Source: Ectothiorhodospira sp. BSL-9 (GTDB lineage Bacteria; Pseudomonadota; Gammaproteobacteria; Ectothiorhodospirales; Ectothiorhodospiraceae). Taken from it: a stretch of DNA of 64,000 nucleotides. Position numbers and translations under genes: made by a program. The notes under the pieces were generated by a model. It had not been told where the DNA came from, searched no databases, and saw only the letters and a list, made by a program, of their open reading frames with translations. Below, piece after piece: positions 18,117 to 26,599 of this stretch. The stretch is taken from positions 2,490,001 through 2,554,000 of the forward strand of contig NZ_CP011994.1 in assembly GCF_001632845.1 (NCBI RefSeq), given 5' to 3'. Each line of letters opens with the position of its first letter. Position 1 is the stretch's first letter.

Positions 18117-18686
18117 ATGACGAGCGAAGCCTTACTACGGTGCGACGGGGTCGTCGCCGGGTATGAACACCCGGTGGTCGGCCCCGCCACCTTTGAACTC
18201 TTTCGCGGCGAGGTGCTGGGCCTTCTGGGGAGCAACGGGGCAGGCAAGTCCACGCTCATCAAGGCCATCACCGGACATGCCAGGATCTTTCGGGGGCGGT
18301 TGCAGACCGCGCCGGGCATCGAGCTGGCGCATCACCGCCAGCAGCCGGTGCGACCGCCTGAATGCCCCCTGTCCGGTCATGACCTGGTGAGGCTCACCGG
18401 GGCCTCGCGCCAGGTGCCGCCACCGGAAATATCCCGCCTTCTCGACGGTCGTGTGGATCAACTCAGTGGTGGGCAATTCCAGATCCTGCAGATCTGGGCC
18501 TGCCTCGGTAGCGCGGCCGATGTGGTGCTGCTGGATGAGCCCACGAATAACCTGGATCCCGCCACGATGGATGCGCTGGTGAACCTCATCCGCAAGGATC
18601 AGGCAGGCCGCACACTCCTCGTGGTCAGCCATGAGGCATCGTTCATCGATGCCATCTGTTCCCGCGTTGTCTCGGTGAGTGTCTGA
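18117..18686 (+). CDS. Metal ABC transporter ATP-binding protein, short
   Basis: A 189-residue ABC ATPase, shorter than ZnuC (about 250). Walker A is GSNGAGKST (about residue 38), the Q-loop region is compressed to HRQQPVRPPECPLSG, the signature is LSGGQ and Walker B is VVLLDEPT. The switch His appears in VVSHEASF. The C-terminal extension of ZnuC is missing, and the segment between Walker A and the signature is shortened, yet all catalytic elements remain. It energises zinc import with the adjacent permease; the stop base at 18686 is the A of the permease ATG. Confidence 0.87.
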   Translation: MTSEALLRCDGVVAGYEHPVVGPATFELFRGEVLGLLGSNGAGKSTLIKAITGHARIFRGRLQTAPGIELAHHRQQPVRPPECPLSGHDLVRLTGASRQVPPPEISRLLDGRVDQLSGGQFQILQIWACLGSAADVVLLDEPTNNLDPATMDALVNLIRKDQAGRTLLVVSHEASFIDAICSRVVSVSV

Positions 18687-19534
18687 TGCTGGATTTATTG
18701 TTTGACCCCCTGTTTCGATTGCCTTTTGTCACCGGCCTGTTGCTGGCGCCGGTGGCCGCCATTGCCGGCGTCTACCTGCGTCTGAGGGAGGAGTGGCTGG
18801 CGGCCCTGGCCTATGCCCAGGTGGCTGCCGCTGGCGCGGTGGTGGCGGTGGTCTTCCATGCCCCGGTGATGCTGGGTGCGCTGGCCGCGGCTGGTCTGGT
18901 GGCCACGGTCAAGGGGCTTTTGGCGAACCCGGGTAATCACCACTTCGTGGTGTTCATCCTGCTGGGCTGGGGGGTGGCCCTGGTGGCCGGTTCTTTCAGC
19001 GCTCATGGGGAAATGGTGGGTCAGTCCCTCATGGATGGGCAGCTGTACTTTACCGGCAAGGCCCATTTGCTGGGTGCCCTGGCGCTGCTGGTGTTGGGCA
19101 TGCTGTGCATGTCCTGGCTGAGCCAGCGCCTGCTCATGGATCGTTTCTTTCCGGACTATTTCTCGGCCAACGGCATACCCGCCTGGCGGCACCGGGTGGC
19201 GTTCGACTGGCTGGTGGTGGCCATTGTGGCGGTGGCCACCACCACCTTCGGCGTGATGGCGGCGTTTGCGCTGCTGTTCATACCTGCCTGGGTGGCCTGG
19301 GGTCTGGCGCAGGGGTGGCGCAATGTACTCATCATCGCCGCCGCGCTGGCAGTGGCGGCCTATGTGGTGGCCTTCGTGGTAGCGGTTGCGGTGGATCAGC
19401 CCTTCGGACCCGTGCTGGTGCTGACCCTGTGTGCCACCGCCTTGCTCAGGTTTGCACGACGCGGGTTCAAGCTGGCGTCACCGTCTGTCGCCTCGTCCCC
19501 AACAGCCATCCCGGATCCCGCCAATCGCAGGTGA
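18686..19534 (+). CDS. Metal ABC transporter permease (ZnuB-like)
   Basis: A 282-residue inner-membrane protein with about eight hydrophobic segments, from PFVTGLLLAPVAAIAGVYLRL through the C-terminal pair ending VLVLTLCATALL. The ABC-3 family region TTTFGVMAAFALLFIPAWVAW corresponds to the conserved helices near the coupling loop. The last 30 residues are polar and Pro/Ser-rich, probably a cytoplasmic tail. It overlaps the ATPase gene by one base and ends the module; the next gene lies on the other strand. Confidence 0.87.
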   Translation: MLDLLFDPLFRLPFVTGLLLAPVAAIAGVYLRLREEWLAALAYAQVAAAGAVVAVVFHAPVMLGALAAAGLVATVKGLLANPGNHHFVVFILLGWGVALVAGSFSAHGEMVGQSLMDGQLYFTGKAHLLGALALLVLGMLCMSWLSQRLLMDRFFPDYFSANGIPAWRHRVAFDWLVVAIVAVATTTFGVMAAFALLFIPAWVAWGLAQGWRNVLIIAAALAVAAYVVAFVVAVAVDQPFGPVLVLTLCATALLRFARRGFKLASPSVASSPTAIPDPANRR

Positions 19535-19584
19535 GCATGATCGGTGTCCACCTGTGCCGACCCCACCCTGGCTGGCCCGCTGGA

Positions 19585-20091
19585 TCATCTCACCAGGTGA
19601 CGGCGGTACACATAAAGATGCACCGCCAGGGCCACCACAAAAGCCCATCCGGTGGTGGCGTGCCAGTGTTTCCACCCCCGTGGCCTTAATTCCGCCACGG
19701 CCAGGGAGACACCCAGGGTCACCAGCATGACCACCTTGGCCACCCGGTTGACACGCATCCTCAGCGGCCGAGGCCCCTTGCGTCGGGGCAGGTTGCTGCG
19801 CCGTTCGGGAGTGGCCTGGCTGCCTTTCGCTCGTGCTGCGTCGCTGGGGGGCTCAGCCGCTTCCAAGTCATGCCAGGCACGCTCCAGGACGGCCTTCTCC
19901 ATGTCCGCCGGAGCCGTGTGACGGGCATCGTACTGAACCACCAGACTGCCCGCCCGCGGGTTGCCGCGCATCTCCCGAACCGCAGGATGATCCCGCAGAT
20001 GGTCTTCCATGGACTTTAGCGTGGCGGCTTGACGCAAGGCGTTATGGCGAATGCGCAGACGACCGGGTATTGAGGAGACGATAAGGTTCAT
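19585..20091 (-). CDS. HMA2-domain protein with two C-terminal membrane helices
   Basis: A 168-residue protein. Residues 1-80 look like an HMA2 (heavy-metal-associated-like) ferredoxin fold without the CxxC: SSIPGRLRIRHNAL starts the first strand and GSLVVQYDA is the last. A basic Ser/Pro/Arg linker follows. Two hydrophobic segments end the protein (VVMLVTLGVSLAVAEL and GWAFVVALAVHLYVY), with His residues at HWHATTG and VHLYVYRRH that could face each other like heme ligands. It is the last gene after hutW on the same strand (57-bp gap). The same HMA2 type recurs at 43857 and at the N-terminus of the P1B-ATPase at 45380. Function unknown; a ferrosome-associated role is a hypothesis. Confidence 0.65.
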   Translation of the reverse strand: MNLIVSSIPGRLRIRHNALRQAATLKSMEDHLRDHPAVREMRGNPRAGSLVVQYDARHTAPADMEKAVLERAWHDLEAAEPPSDAARAKGSQATPERRSNLPRRKGPRPLRMRVNRVAKVVMLVTLGVSLAVAELRPRGWKHWHATTGWAFVVALAVHLYVYRRHLVR

Positions 20092-20148
20092 TTGCCAAGG
20101 ATGCCCTGTTGGTGGTTGGCCTTCAATATGGGGGACCGTTCCAAGGGA

Positions 20149-21480
20149 CTATCTTCTCTGCCATGCCTCCATGGCGGTGGCTGCCAATTCCGCGGCGAGG
20201 TTGTTGCCCCAGAACACACCCTCGATGGTAAGCACCATGCGCTCGCCGTCCACCGGAGTGAGCAGGCCCTGGGCCACGCGCTCGGCGCATACGGCGGCCA
20301 CCGGCGTCCGGCAGACGGCCGGCAGGTGGCCCATATCCACCTGTCCGAACTGGATGCCGCCGATAAACCGGTAAAAGGCCGGGTAAGGGTCTCGGGTGGC
20401 CAGCCCCTGGCGTTCCCCCGGGTGATTCACCGCCTGTTCGTAGGCTTCTGGTGCCAGGGGGTTCATCAGCATCATGCCGCCCAGCCGACCACCGGCACCC
20501 GCCCCCAGGGGCAGCGTGTCGCCACCCTGGTAGCGCAGATCCACATAGCGGTAGCGGTCCCGCCCGGGACGCGCCAGTTTGGTCAGTTCCAGCAACTGGA
20601 ACCCCTGATGATGGCTGTGCTCCATGATCTGCCTGAAAAGCCCCCATTCCCGATGCAGGCTCTCCGCCGTCTGTGTCGTCCATTCGGGATGCTGGTGGGC
20701 CAGCCGACTCTTGTCGCTCACCATGAGTGCGTAAAAGGAAAAGCCGGCCAGGTCCAGCTCGGCAATCCTGTGAAGATCGGCCGCCAGATCCTCGGGTGTC
20801 TGCTCCGGGTAGTGGTAGATCAGGTCCATCCCCAGGTTGTCCAGCCCCAGGGCACGGTAACGGCGAATGCGCTCGGCGATCCACTGGCCGTTGCCGCTGC
20901 GGCCCAGCAGGCTGCGCCCGGCATCATGGAAAGTCTGCACACCCAGGCTGACCCGATTCACGCCCGAGTTCATGCAGGCCTGAAGTTTCTCCTCGGTGAG
21001 TTCCGTGACGCTGCTCTCCAGGGTGATTTCCACATCATCGGTGAGCTGGAAGTGCTGTTTCAAACCCGCCAGGATCCGCTCAAGAGCCGCCGCGCTGAGC
21101 GTGCTGGGGGTGCCGCCACCCAAATAGATGGCGCCGTAGTGCCCATCGGCCACATAGGGCAGGCGGGTCAGGGCTTCCATGTCGCGCAGGAGGAGTTCGG
21201 TATAGGTGTCATCCGGTGCGCCCTTCATGCGCCGCATGTTGCAGAAATGGCAGAGCTTGCGGCAGAAGGGGATGTGCACGTAAATGGCCCGCGGCGCCCC
21301 ACTGGGCTCGCAACCTTCCAGATGCTCACCCAACGTGACGGCGCCCGCCGAGAGTCCGTGCAAAGGGGTCAGGGCGTCGTGGTGACTCCTCAGACGTTTT
21401 TCGTAATGGACCGGGGGATGTCCGGTGTTTCGGTGGTCGTGGGGTGTAGTTCGGGAAGATCTCGTTGGATGGGTGATCAT
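20149..21480 (-). CDS. hutW: Anaerobic heme-degrading radical SAM methyltransferase HutW/ChuW
   Basis: A 443-residue HemN-like radical SAM enzyme. The cluster motif is FCRKLCHFCNM (CxxxCxxC, about residue 78), followed by the SAM-binding GGGTPSTLS and the HemN-like LESSVTELTEEKLQ and VNRVSLGVQTFHD. The C-terminal region (GAGAGGRLGGMMLMNP) matches the ChuW/HutW subgroup rather than coproporphyrinogen oxidase. ChuW opens heme anaerobically by radical methylation to anaerobilin, releasing iron. ATG 21480 overlaps the hmuV stop (ATGA), placing it in the hmuTUV operon. An upstream Met at 21543 would lie inside hmuV. Confidence 0.9.
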   Translation of the reverse strand: MITHPTRSSRTTPHDHRNTGHPPVHYEKRLRSHHDALTPLHGLSAGAVTLGEHLEGCEPSGAPRAIYVHIPFCRKLCHFCNMRRMKGAPDDTYTELLLRDMEALTRLPYVADGHYGAIYLGGGTPSTLSAAALERILAGLKQHFQLTDDVEITLESSVTELTEEKLQACMNSGVNRVSLGVQTFHDAGRSLLGRSGNGQWIAERIRRYRALGLDNLGMDLIYHYPEQTPEDLAADLHRIAELDLAGFSFYALMVSDKSRLAHQHPEWTTQTAESLHREWGLFRQIMEHSHHQGFQLLELTKLARPGRDRYRYVDLRYQGGDTLPLGAGAGGRLGGMMLMNPLAPEAYEQAVNHPGERQGLATRDPYPAFYRFIGGIQFGQVDMGHLPAVCRTPVAAVCAERVAQGLLTPVDGERMVLTIEGVFWGNNLAAELAATAMEAWQRR

Positions 21481-22373
21481 GGCAAAGGCTCCAGCTCGCA
21501 ATGGGGTTTGGAGGCGCCATACCGCAACCGCACCCAGGGGCACTGGGTGGCGGTGTCGGTTTCCACCACACAGTCGACGCCCCAGACCCGGCGGATGGTG
21601 GGGGGCACAAGGACATCCCGTGGGGCGCCACTGTCCACCACGGTGCCACCCTCAAGAATGGTGATGCGGTCGGCATAGGCGGCGGCCAGGTTGAGGTCAT
21701 GAAGCACCACGAGAATGGCGCGCCCCCGATACGCGTCCGTGCGTAACAGTTCCATGAGTCGCAGTTGATGACGCACGTCCAGGGCCGATGTGGGCTCATC
21801 CAGCAGCATCACCCCGGGTCGCTGGGCGCCGGTCTCATAGACCTGCGCCATGACCCGTGCCATCTGTACCCGTTGACGTTCACCACCGGACAGGCTGCGA
21901 TAGTCCCGCCCGGAGAGCGGCAGTACCCCCGCCCGATCCAGGCATTCGCGCACGATAGGGGTGTCCTGTTCCGGGGTTCGGTGGGGCAGGCGGCCCATTT
22001 CCGCCACTTCCCAGGCGGTCAGCGGAAAGGTGACCACCGCCTCCTGGGGCAGTACGCCACGGCAGCGGGCCAGGGCGTTGGGGCACCACGCTTCCAGGGG
22101 CAGGCCTGACCAGATCACCTGACCTCGGCTGGGCAGCGTCTCGCCCGCCAGTACCGACAGCAGTGTGCTCTTGCCGGCCCCATTGGGGCCCACCAGGGCA
22201 TGGACGGTGCCCGGTTCCAGATCCAGGTTGGCCCTGTCCACCAGCGTGCGGCCCTGGCGTTCCACCCGCAGATCCCGGACCTGGATGCCGGTACAGGATG
22301 ACCCCGAAGACGGCGTGGTCGAGGCCTGGCCCGCAGTCAGGCGCCATCGCCCATGAAGGATCGACGCGATCAT
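21477..22373 (-). CDS. hmuV: Heme ABC transporter ATP-binding protein
   Basis: A 298-residue ABC ATPase. Walker A is GPNGAGKST (about residue 62), the Q-loop is in CRGVLPQEAVV, the signature LSGGERQRVQMARV, Walker B VMLLDEPTSALD and the switch His VVLHDLNLAAAY. The C-terminal region GVDCVVETDTATQCPWVR is typical of HmuV/FecE. It powers HmuU. ATG 22373 overlaps the hmuU stop by four bases and begins the conserved domain after about 27 linker residues; the longer frame upstream lies inside hmuU. Confidence 0.93.
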   Translation of the reverse strand: MIASILHGRWRLTAGQASTTPSSGSSCTGIQVRDLRVERQGRTLVDRANLDLEPGTVHALVGPNGAGKSTLLSVLAGETLPSRGQVIWSGLPLEAWCPNALARCRGVLPQEAVVTFPLTAWEVAEMGRLPHRTPEQDTPIVRECLDRAGVLPLSGRDYRSLSGGERQRVQMARVMAQVYETGAQRPGVMLLDEPTSALDVRHQLRLMELLRTDAYRGRAILVVLHDLNLAAAYADRITILEGGTVVDSGAPRDVLVPPTIRRVWGVDCVVETDTATQCPWVRLRYGASKPHCELEPLP

Positions 22374-23452
22374 CCCAGCCTCCCTTGCTGACGCATCAAC
22401 AACCACAAAAAGAAGGGTCCGCCCAGCAGCGCGGTCAAAAGCCCGATGGGCAATTCCGCTGGAGAAACGATCACCCGGGCCAGGGCATCGGCCAGCAGCA
22501 GCAACAGGGCGCCGCCCAGGGCCGAGGCGGGTAGCAGATAGCGGTGATCCGGGCCAATGGTCAGGCGTAGCAGGTGGGGTACCACCAGCCCCACAAAACC
22601 GATGATGCCGGCGATGGCCACCGAGGCCCCCACCGCCAGCGCGGCGGTGATCACCACCAGGGTCTTGATGCGGTGCACGGGAAAGCCCAGGTGAGTCGCC
22701 ACGGATTCGCCGAGCATCAGGCCATTGAGGGCGCGGGCGATGAAGGGGAGGGCGGCCAGGGCCAGCAGCACGAAGCCGGCACTGACCGCCCACAAGGTCC
22801 ACCCGGCATGGGCGAGGGAGCCCATGTTCCAGAAGGTCAGGGTGCGCAGTTGCTGATCATCGGCCATGTAGACCAGCATCCCGGTGGCGGCGCCGGCAAT
22901 GGCATTGATGGCAATGCCGCCCAGCAGCAGGGTGGCCACCGAGGTATGTCCGCCTCGACTCGCCAGGCGATAGACCAGCCAGGTCGTGGCCAGGCCGCCG
23001 GCAAAGGCCGCCAGGGGCAGTGCCAGCACCCCCAGGGGCAGGACCAGGGGGGCCAGCACCGTGGTGCCCAGCACGATCACCGCCACGGCGCCCAGGGCGG
23101 CACCCGCAGAAACACCAATCAGGCCGGGATCCGCCAGGGGGTTGCGGAACAACCCCTGCAGTGCCACACCGCTCATGGCGAGCGCGGCCCCCACGGTCAT
23201 GGCCACCAGAACCCTTGGGAGGCGCAGATTGAAGATCACTTCATGGAGAAAGGGATCCTCCAGTTGCCCGGTGAGGATGCGCAGCACCTCCCAGGGACTC
23301 ATCGCCACCGCGCCGGTGGTCAGCCCCAGCATGGCGGCGAGGAGGACCGCGGGGATCAGGGCCAGGATCACCAGGCGCGCCCGGGCGGACCGTGAGCCTT
23401 CAGGCTGCAGGGTCTGGCCCGAGCGCATGCAGTCCGGGGCCACCGCGCTCAT
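22370..23452 (-). CDS. hmuU: Heme ABC transporter permease (FecCD family)
   Basis: A 360-residue inner-membrane permease with about ten hydrophobic helices. FecCD hallmarks are visible: LRLPRVLVAMTVGAALAMSG, LFRNPLADPGLIGVSAGAALG, GFVGLVVPHLLRLTIGPDHRYLLP and the C-terminal ELPIGLLTALLGGPFFLWLL. It has an N-terminal 27-residue polar extension. It overlaps hmuT by four bases and hmuV by four bases, so the three form a tightly coupled importer. A later Met within the extension is a possible alternative start. Confidence 0.93.
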   Translation of the reverse strand: MSAVAPDCMRSGQTLQPEGSRSARARLVILALIPAVLLAAMLGLTTGAVAMSPWEVLRILTGQLEDPFLHEVIFNLRLPRVLVAMTVGAALAMSGVALQGLFRNPLADPGLIGVSAGAALGAVAVIVLGTTVLAPLVLPLGVLALPLAAFAGGLATTWLVYRLASRGGHTSVATLLLGGIAINAIAGAATGMLVYMADDQQLRTLTFWNMGSLAHAGWTLWAVSAGFVLLALAALPFIARALNGLMLGESVATHLGFPVHRIKTLVVITAALAVGASVAIAGIIGFVGLVVPHLLRLTIGPDHRYLLPASALGGALLLLLADALARVIVSPAELPIGLLTALLGGPFFLWLLMRQQGRLG

Positions 23453-24324
23453 GCGTACCCACGGCTCACGGACAGGGGATGAGCGGCGAGGCGTTTGTTC
23501 AGGAAGCGGCTCACATCCAGAACGGCCTCACCCAGGCGGGGCCCAAAGCCCAGCAGGAACAGGGTGTCGCCCACATACTGGGGCACCTGGGAGAGCGATC
23601 CGCCGAAATCTGCCGCCGCTTCTCCCGAGATGATCAGGGCATCGGGTCGACGGGCCATGACGCCTTCCCGGGAAACCGGTCGGTAACCGGAATAATCCTG
23701 AAAGACGTTCTCGCCGCCGCATAAACGTGCCAGGGCATCCGCCTTGGTGTCCCGCCCGGCCGCCACCGCGTTGCCCTGGCCATGGGCCATGAGCAACACC
23801 AGCCGGGGCGGGCGGCCCAGATCCGCCTGGATCTCCCGGGCACTGTCCAGATCTGCCTCCACGGAGCGGATGATTTCCATGGCGCGGGCTTCGGCACGCA
23901 GCCAGCACCCCAGGGTGACCACCCGGATCTTGAAGCCGTTGAGGCTGGGTTCCCCGGACACGGTGAGCAGCTTGACGCCTGCCCCGGCCACACGCTCCAG
24001 CGTGGTGCTCGGGCCGGCGCTACCGTCATGGATCAGGACGTCGGGCCGCAAGGAGAGGATGCTCTCCGGGGTGAGCGTGTGCTGGTAGCCCACCCTGGGG
24101 AGGGCGTTGGCGGGCTCCGGGTAGGTGCTGGTGGTGTCCGCCCCCAGTACTTGTTGGCCTGCACCCAGGGCGAAGATGGATTCGGTCAGGCCTCCGCCGA
24201 TGGCCACCAGGCCTCCATCCACGTACATGTCGTGGGCGGCGCAGGCGGGTCTGGCCGCCAGCGGCCCACACATCACGCCCAGGGCGCCACCCCCGAGCCA
24301 GCGCAGCATGTCACGACGATGCAT
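23449..24324 (-). CDS. hmuT: Periplasmic heme-binding protein
   Basis: A 291-residue solute-binding protein with a twin-arginine-like signal (HRRDMLRWLGGG then PLAARPACAA), suggesting Tat export. The mature part shows the class III binding-protein fold: GGLTESIFALGAG, YQHTLTPESILSLRPDVLIHD, a long central helix, and the C-lobe GENVFQDYSGYRPVSREGVMARRPDALI. The YSGYRPVS segment and the early region resemble HmuT/PhuT. It captures heme for HmuUV. A 31-codon ORF with its own ribosome site overlaps the start of this gene by 14 bp. Confidence 0.9.
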   Translation of the reverse strand: MHRRDMLRWLGGGALGVMCGPLAARPACAAHDMYVDGGLVAIGGGLTESIFALGAGQQVLGADTTSTYPEPANALPRVGYQHTLTPESILSLRPDVLIHDGSAGPSTTLERVAGAGVKLLTVSGEPSLNGFKIRVVTLGCWLRAEARAMEIIRSVEADLDSAREIQADLGRPPRLVLLMAHGQGNAVAAGRDTKADALARLCGGENVFQDYSGYRPVSREGVMARRPDALIISGEAAADFGGSLSQVPQYVGDTLFLLGFGPRLGEAVLDVSRFLNKRLAAHPLSVSRGYA

Positions 24325-24406
24325 GGCAGCACTCCAGGCCGGGCAGGCGACGGGCGGTTGGGTGGTTCATGGGCTGGGCGGGATGGGTTGGCTTGATGAG
24401 TGGCAT
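24311..24406 (-). CDS. Small ORF (31 aa) overlapping the start of hmuT
   Basis: A 31-codon frame beginning ATGCCACTC with GGAG ten bases upstream (TAGGAGACAACGAGC). It ends at a TGA 14 bp inside hmuT. The peptide (MPLIKPTHPAQPMNHP...GLECCHASS) has no signal or helix but carries a CC pair and several His. It may be a leader whose translation couples hmuT to the receptor transcript, or a chance ORF. It does not resemble HemP. Confidence 0.35.
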   Translation of the reverse strand: MPLIKPTHPAQPMNHPTARRLPGLECCHASS

Positions 24407-24439
24407 GCTCGTTGTCTCCTATCAAGGGACGTGTCGTGT

Positions 24440-26467
24440 TCAGAATCGGTAACTGGCCTGGATCTTCACGTTACGTCCGGGGTCGTTGATGGAAGCCAGA
24501 TGCGGGCGATAGGTCTTGTCGGTGACGTTGTCGATGCCGAAGTCCAGTTGCAGCCGCTCTCCGGCGACCGCCGGTTGCAGGGTCATGAAGAGATCCGTGA
24601 GGGTGTAGCCGTCGGTGGTTTCGCCGCCATCGGTTACCCGGCCCTGGGACCAGGCGCGGGTCAGCCGTCCACCCAGGGTGAGTTGACCCGCCATCACATG
24701 AACGCCCCCTTCCAGGCTGAGGCTGTCTGCGGGGACGCCGGAGAGGGGCTCTCCGTCCGTACGGTTGTCTCCCCGTATCCGGCTGGCGTTCACGGCGACG
24801 AAGTAATCAGGGTGCAGATACTGGAATTCCAGTTCCTGGCCGCGCAGGCGGGCGTCTTCGACGTTCTCGAAGTAGGTGCGGCCGCCGGGAATGGGAGGAC
24901 CAAAGGCGGGCATCTCCATTTCCACCCGCTGATCGATGAAGTCCTCCACATCGTTCTGATAGATGGACAGCCGGGCCCGCACCTGATCCTGTGCCTGCCA
25001 GACACCTTGTCCGTTGTAGCTCAGCCCCAGTTCCTTGTTGCGCGCCTTCTCCGGCTTGAGGTCGGGGTTGGGTTCGAAGAAGTTGTTGCCAAAATGCACC
25101 CCGCCCACATAGAGATTGGTCAGGGATGGCGCCCGGAAGGCCTCCGAGTAGCCCCCAAACAGATCCCACCCTGGCGCCAGCCCATAGGTGGCGGTAAGTT
25201 GCCGTGACCATTCCGATTCGGTGATGGAGGATTGATCGTCTGCGTCCTTGTTGAAACGGTCGTAGCGCAGTCCTGGGGAGATCTCCAGACGCTCGCCGAT
25301 CAGAATACGGTCGGTAACGAACACGCCGGTGATTTCCTGGCGGGCATCGGGATACTGAGGTCGCCGGTCCCCGTCGCGCCGTCCCTGCTGGCGGTCCCGG
25401 TAGTGTTCCAGGCCCACGAGCAGCTGGTGATCCACGTCTCCGGTCCGCAACCAGCTGGTATTGGTCAGGTCCACTCCCACGGTCCGCAGGCGGGTCTCGT
25501 CATACCGGTCGGTGTCAACCCGCGTCTCTTCCAGTTCCACCTGGTTGCCGTAAACCGTGGCGTCCAGATCCACCCAGTCGTTATCCGGGGTGAACTGGTA
25601 GCGGAGGGTCTGGCTGCGGCTGTCGGTACGGCGATCCACCACAATGCCGGCCGAGCCCTCGCCGGTACCTGAGGCCGTGGCATTGGATGGGATCTCATGG
25701 TCATCGCGGAATCCCTGCAGACTCAGGGTGAGGCGATGGTCGGGCCCTGGGCGCAGCGTGCCCTTGAGCAGACCCGAAGTGATGTCATCGCCGGTGAAGC
25801 GGATGGTGTCGCCATCGCCATCCTTCAGGTCGGACTGATCCCGCTGCAGGACACTGCCCAGCCAGGAGCCCCGCTCACCCTGTCCGGCCACGATGGCTGA
25901 CAGCAGTTGCTGGCTGCCCTGACCCTGATAGCCTGCGGTGATGCGACCACCGAAGTCCTCGTCCCCCAGAAAACTCTCGGCATCGCGGGTACGGAAGTTC
26001 ACCACGCCGCCGAGGGCTCCCGATCCATACAGGCTGGAGGCCGGCCCCCGTAGCACCTCTACCTGCTCCAGCAGAAAGGGATCCAGGAATACCCGGCCCT
26101 TGTGACCAGAGGCGAAGTTCTGCCGAGCGCCGTCCACACGGATGACCACCCGCTCGCCACCCAGGCCCCGTATCACGGGTTGCAGGGCGGTGGTGCGGGG
26201 GCCACCGCTGGTGTCTACGCCCGGCATGCGGTCCAGCACGTCAGCCAGGTTTGCCGCCTGATCCCGGTCCAGTGTGGCCCTGTCACGCACGGCGATGGGC
26301 GCCCCCAGCTGATCAAGGGCGGTGGGTACACGGGTGGACTCCACCACGATGGTGGGAAGGGTGAGGGAGGCCACCTGCTCGTGATCGGACCGGGTGTCAG
26401 CCTGTGCGGGCAACGCCAGCGTCAACGAGGCGGCAATAAAAGGAATGGCATGGCGGTGTTGCGGCAT
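24440..26467 (-). CDS. TonB-dependent heme receptor
   Basis: A 675-residue outer-membrane receptor. The signal peptide ends ALPAQA (about residue 23). A TonB-box-like PTIVVESTR precedes the plug (LADVLDRMPGVDTSGGP, VIRGLGGERVVIRVDGARQ, VEVLRGPASSLYGSGALGGVV). The FRAP box (about residue 445) and the NPDLKPEK box (about residue 468) are the pair that marks heme receptors (HmuR, PhuR, ShuA), with a candidate heme-ligand His between them in VGGVHFGNN. The C-terminal residue is Phe (ASYRF). It precedes hmuTUV on the same strand, and a Fur box lies about 115 bp upstream. Confidence 0.93.
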   Translation of the reverse strand: MPQHRHAIPFIAASLTLALPAQADTRSDHEQVASLTLPTIVVESTRVPTALDQLGAPIAVRDRATLDRDQAANLADVLDRMPGVDTSGGPRTTALQPVIRGLGGERVVIRVDGARQNFASGHKGRVFLDPFLLEQVEVLRGPASSLYGSGALGGVVNFRTRDAESFLGDEDFGGRITAGYQGQGSQQLLSAIVAGQGERGSWLGSVLQRDQSDLKDGDGDTIRFTGDDITSGLLKGTLRPGPDHRLTLSLQGFRDDHEIPSNATASGTGEGSAGIVVDRRTDSRSQTLRYQFTPDNDWVDLDATVYGNQVELEETRVDTDRYDETRLRTVGVDLTNTSWLRTGDVDHQLLVGLEHYRDRQQGRRDGDRRPQYPDARQEITGVFVTDRILIGERLEISPGLRYDRFNKDADDQSSITESEWSRQLTATYGLAPGWDLFGGYSEAFRAPSLTNLYVGGVHFGNNFFEPNPDLKPEKARNKELGLSYNGQGVWQAQDQVRARLSIYQNDVEDFIDQRVEMEMPAFGPPIPGGRTYFENVEDARLRGQELEFQYLHPDYFVAVNASRIRGDNRTDGEPLSGVPADSLSLEGGVHVMAGQLTLGGRLTRAWSQGRVTDGGETTDGYTLTDLFMTLQPAVAGERLQLDFGIDNVTDKTYRPHLASINDPGRNVKIQASYRF

Positions 26468-26580
26468 GAAAGCCCTCCAGGCGATGGACTCGGGGTCACG
26501 GGATGCTTGTTGAACAAGCGGCCTGGCTGGCTACCTGACCCGGGAGGGTCTTTGGCGGGCTGGGCAAATCTTTATTGAAT

Positions 26581-26599
26581 GATAATGATTATCGTTAAT
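26581..26599 (-). promoter_or_regulatory. Fur box for the heme receptor operon
   Basis: GATAATGATTATCGTTAAT on the plus strand matches 15 of 19 bases of the classical Fur consensus GATAATGATAATCATTATC. It overlaps the TAA stop of the upstream chuY-like gene and lies about 115 bp before the receptor ATG. A short GCTTG-TTGAA-CAAGC dyad at 26505-26519 lies between. Confidence 0.75.
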
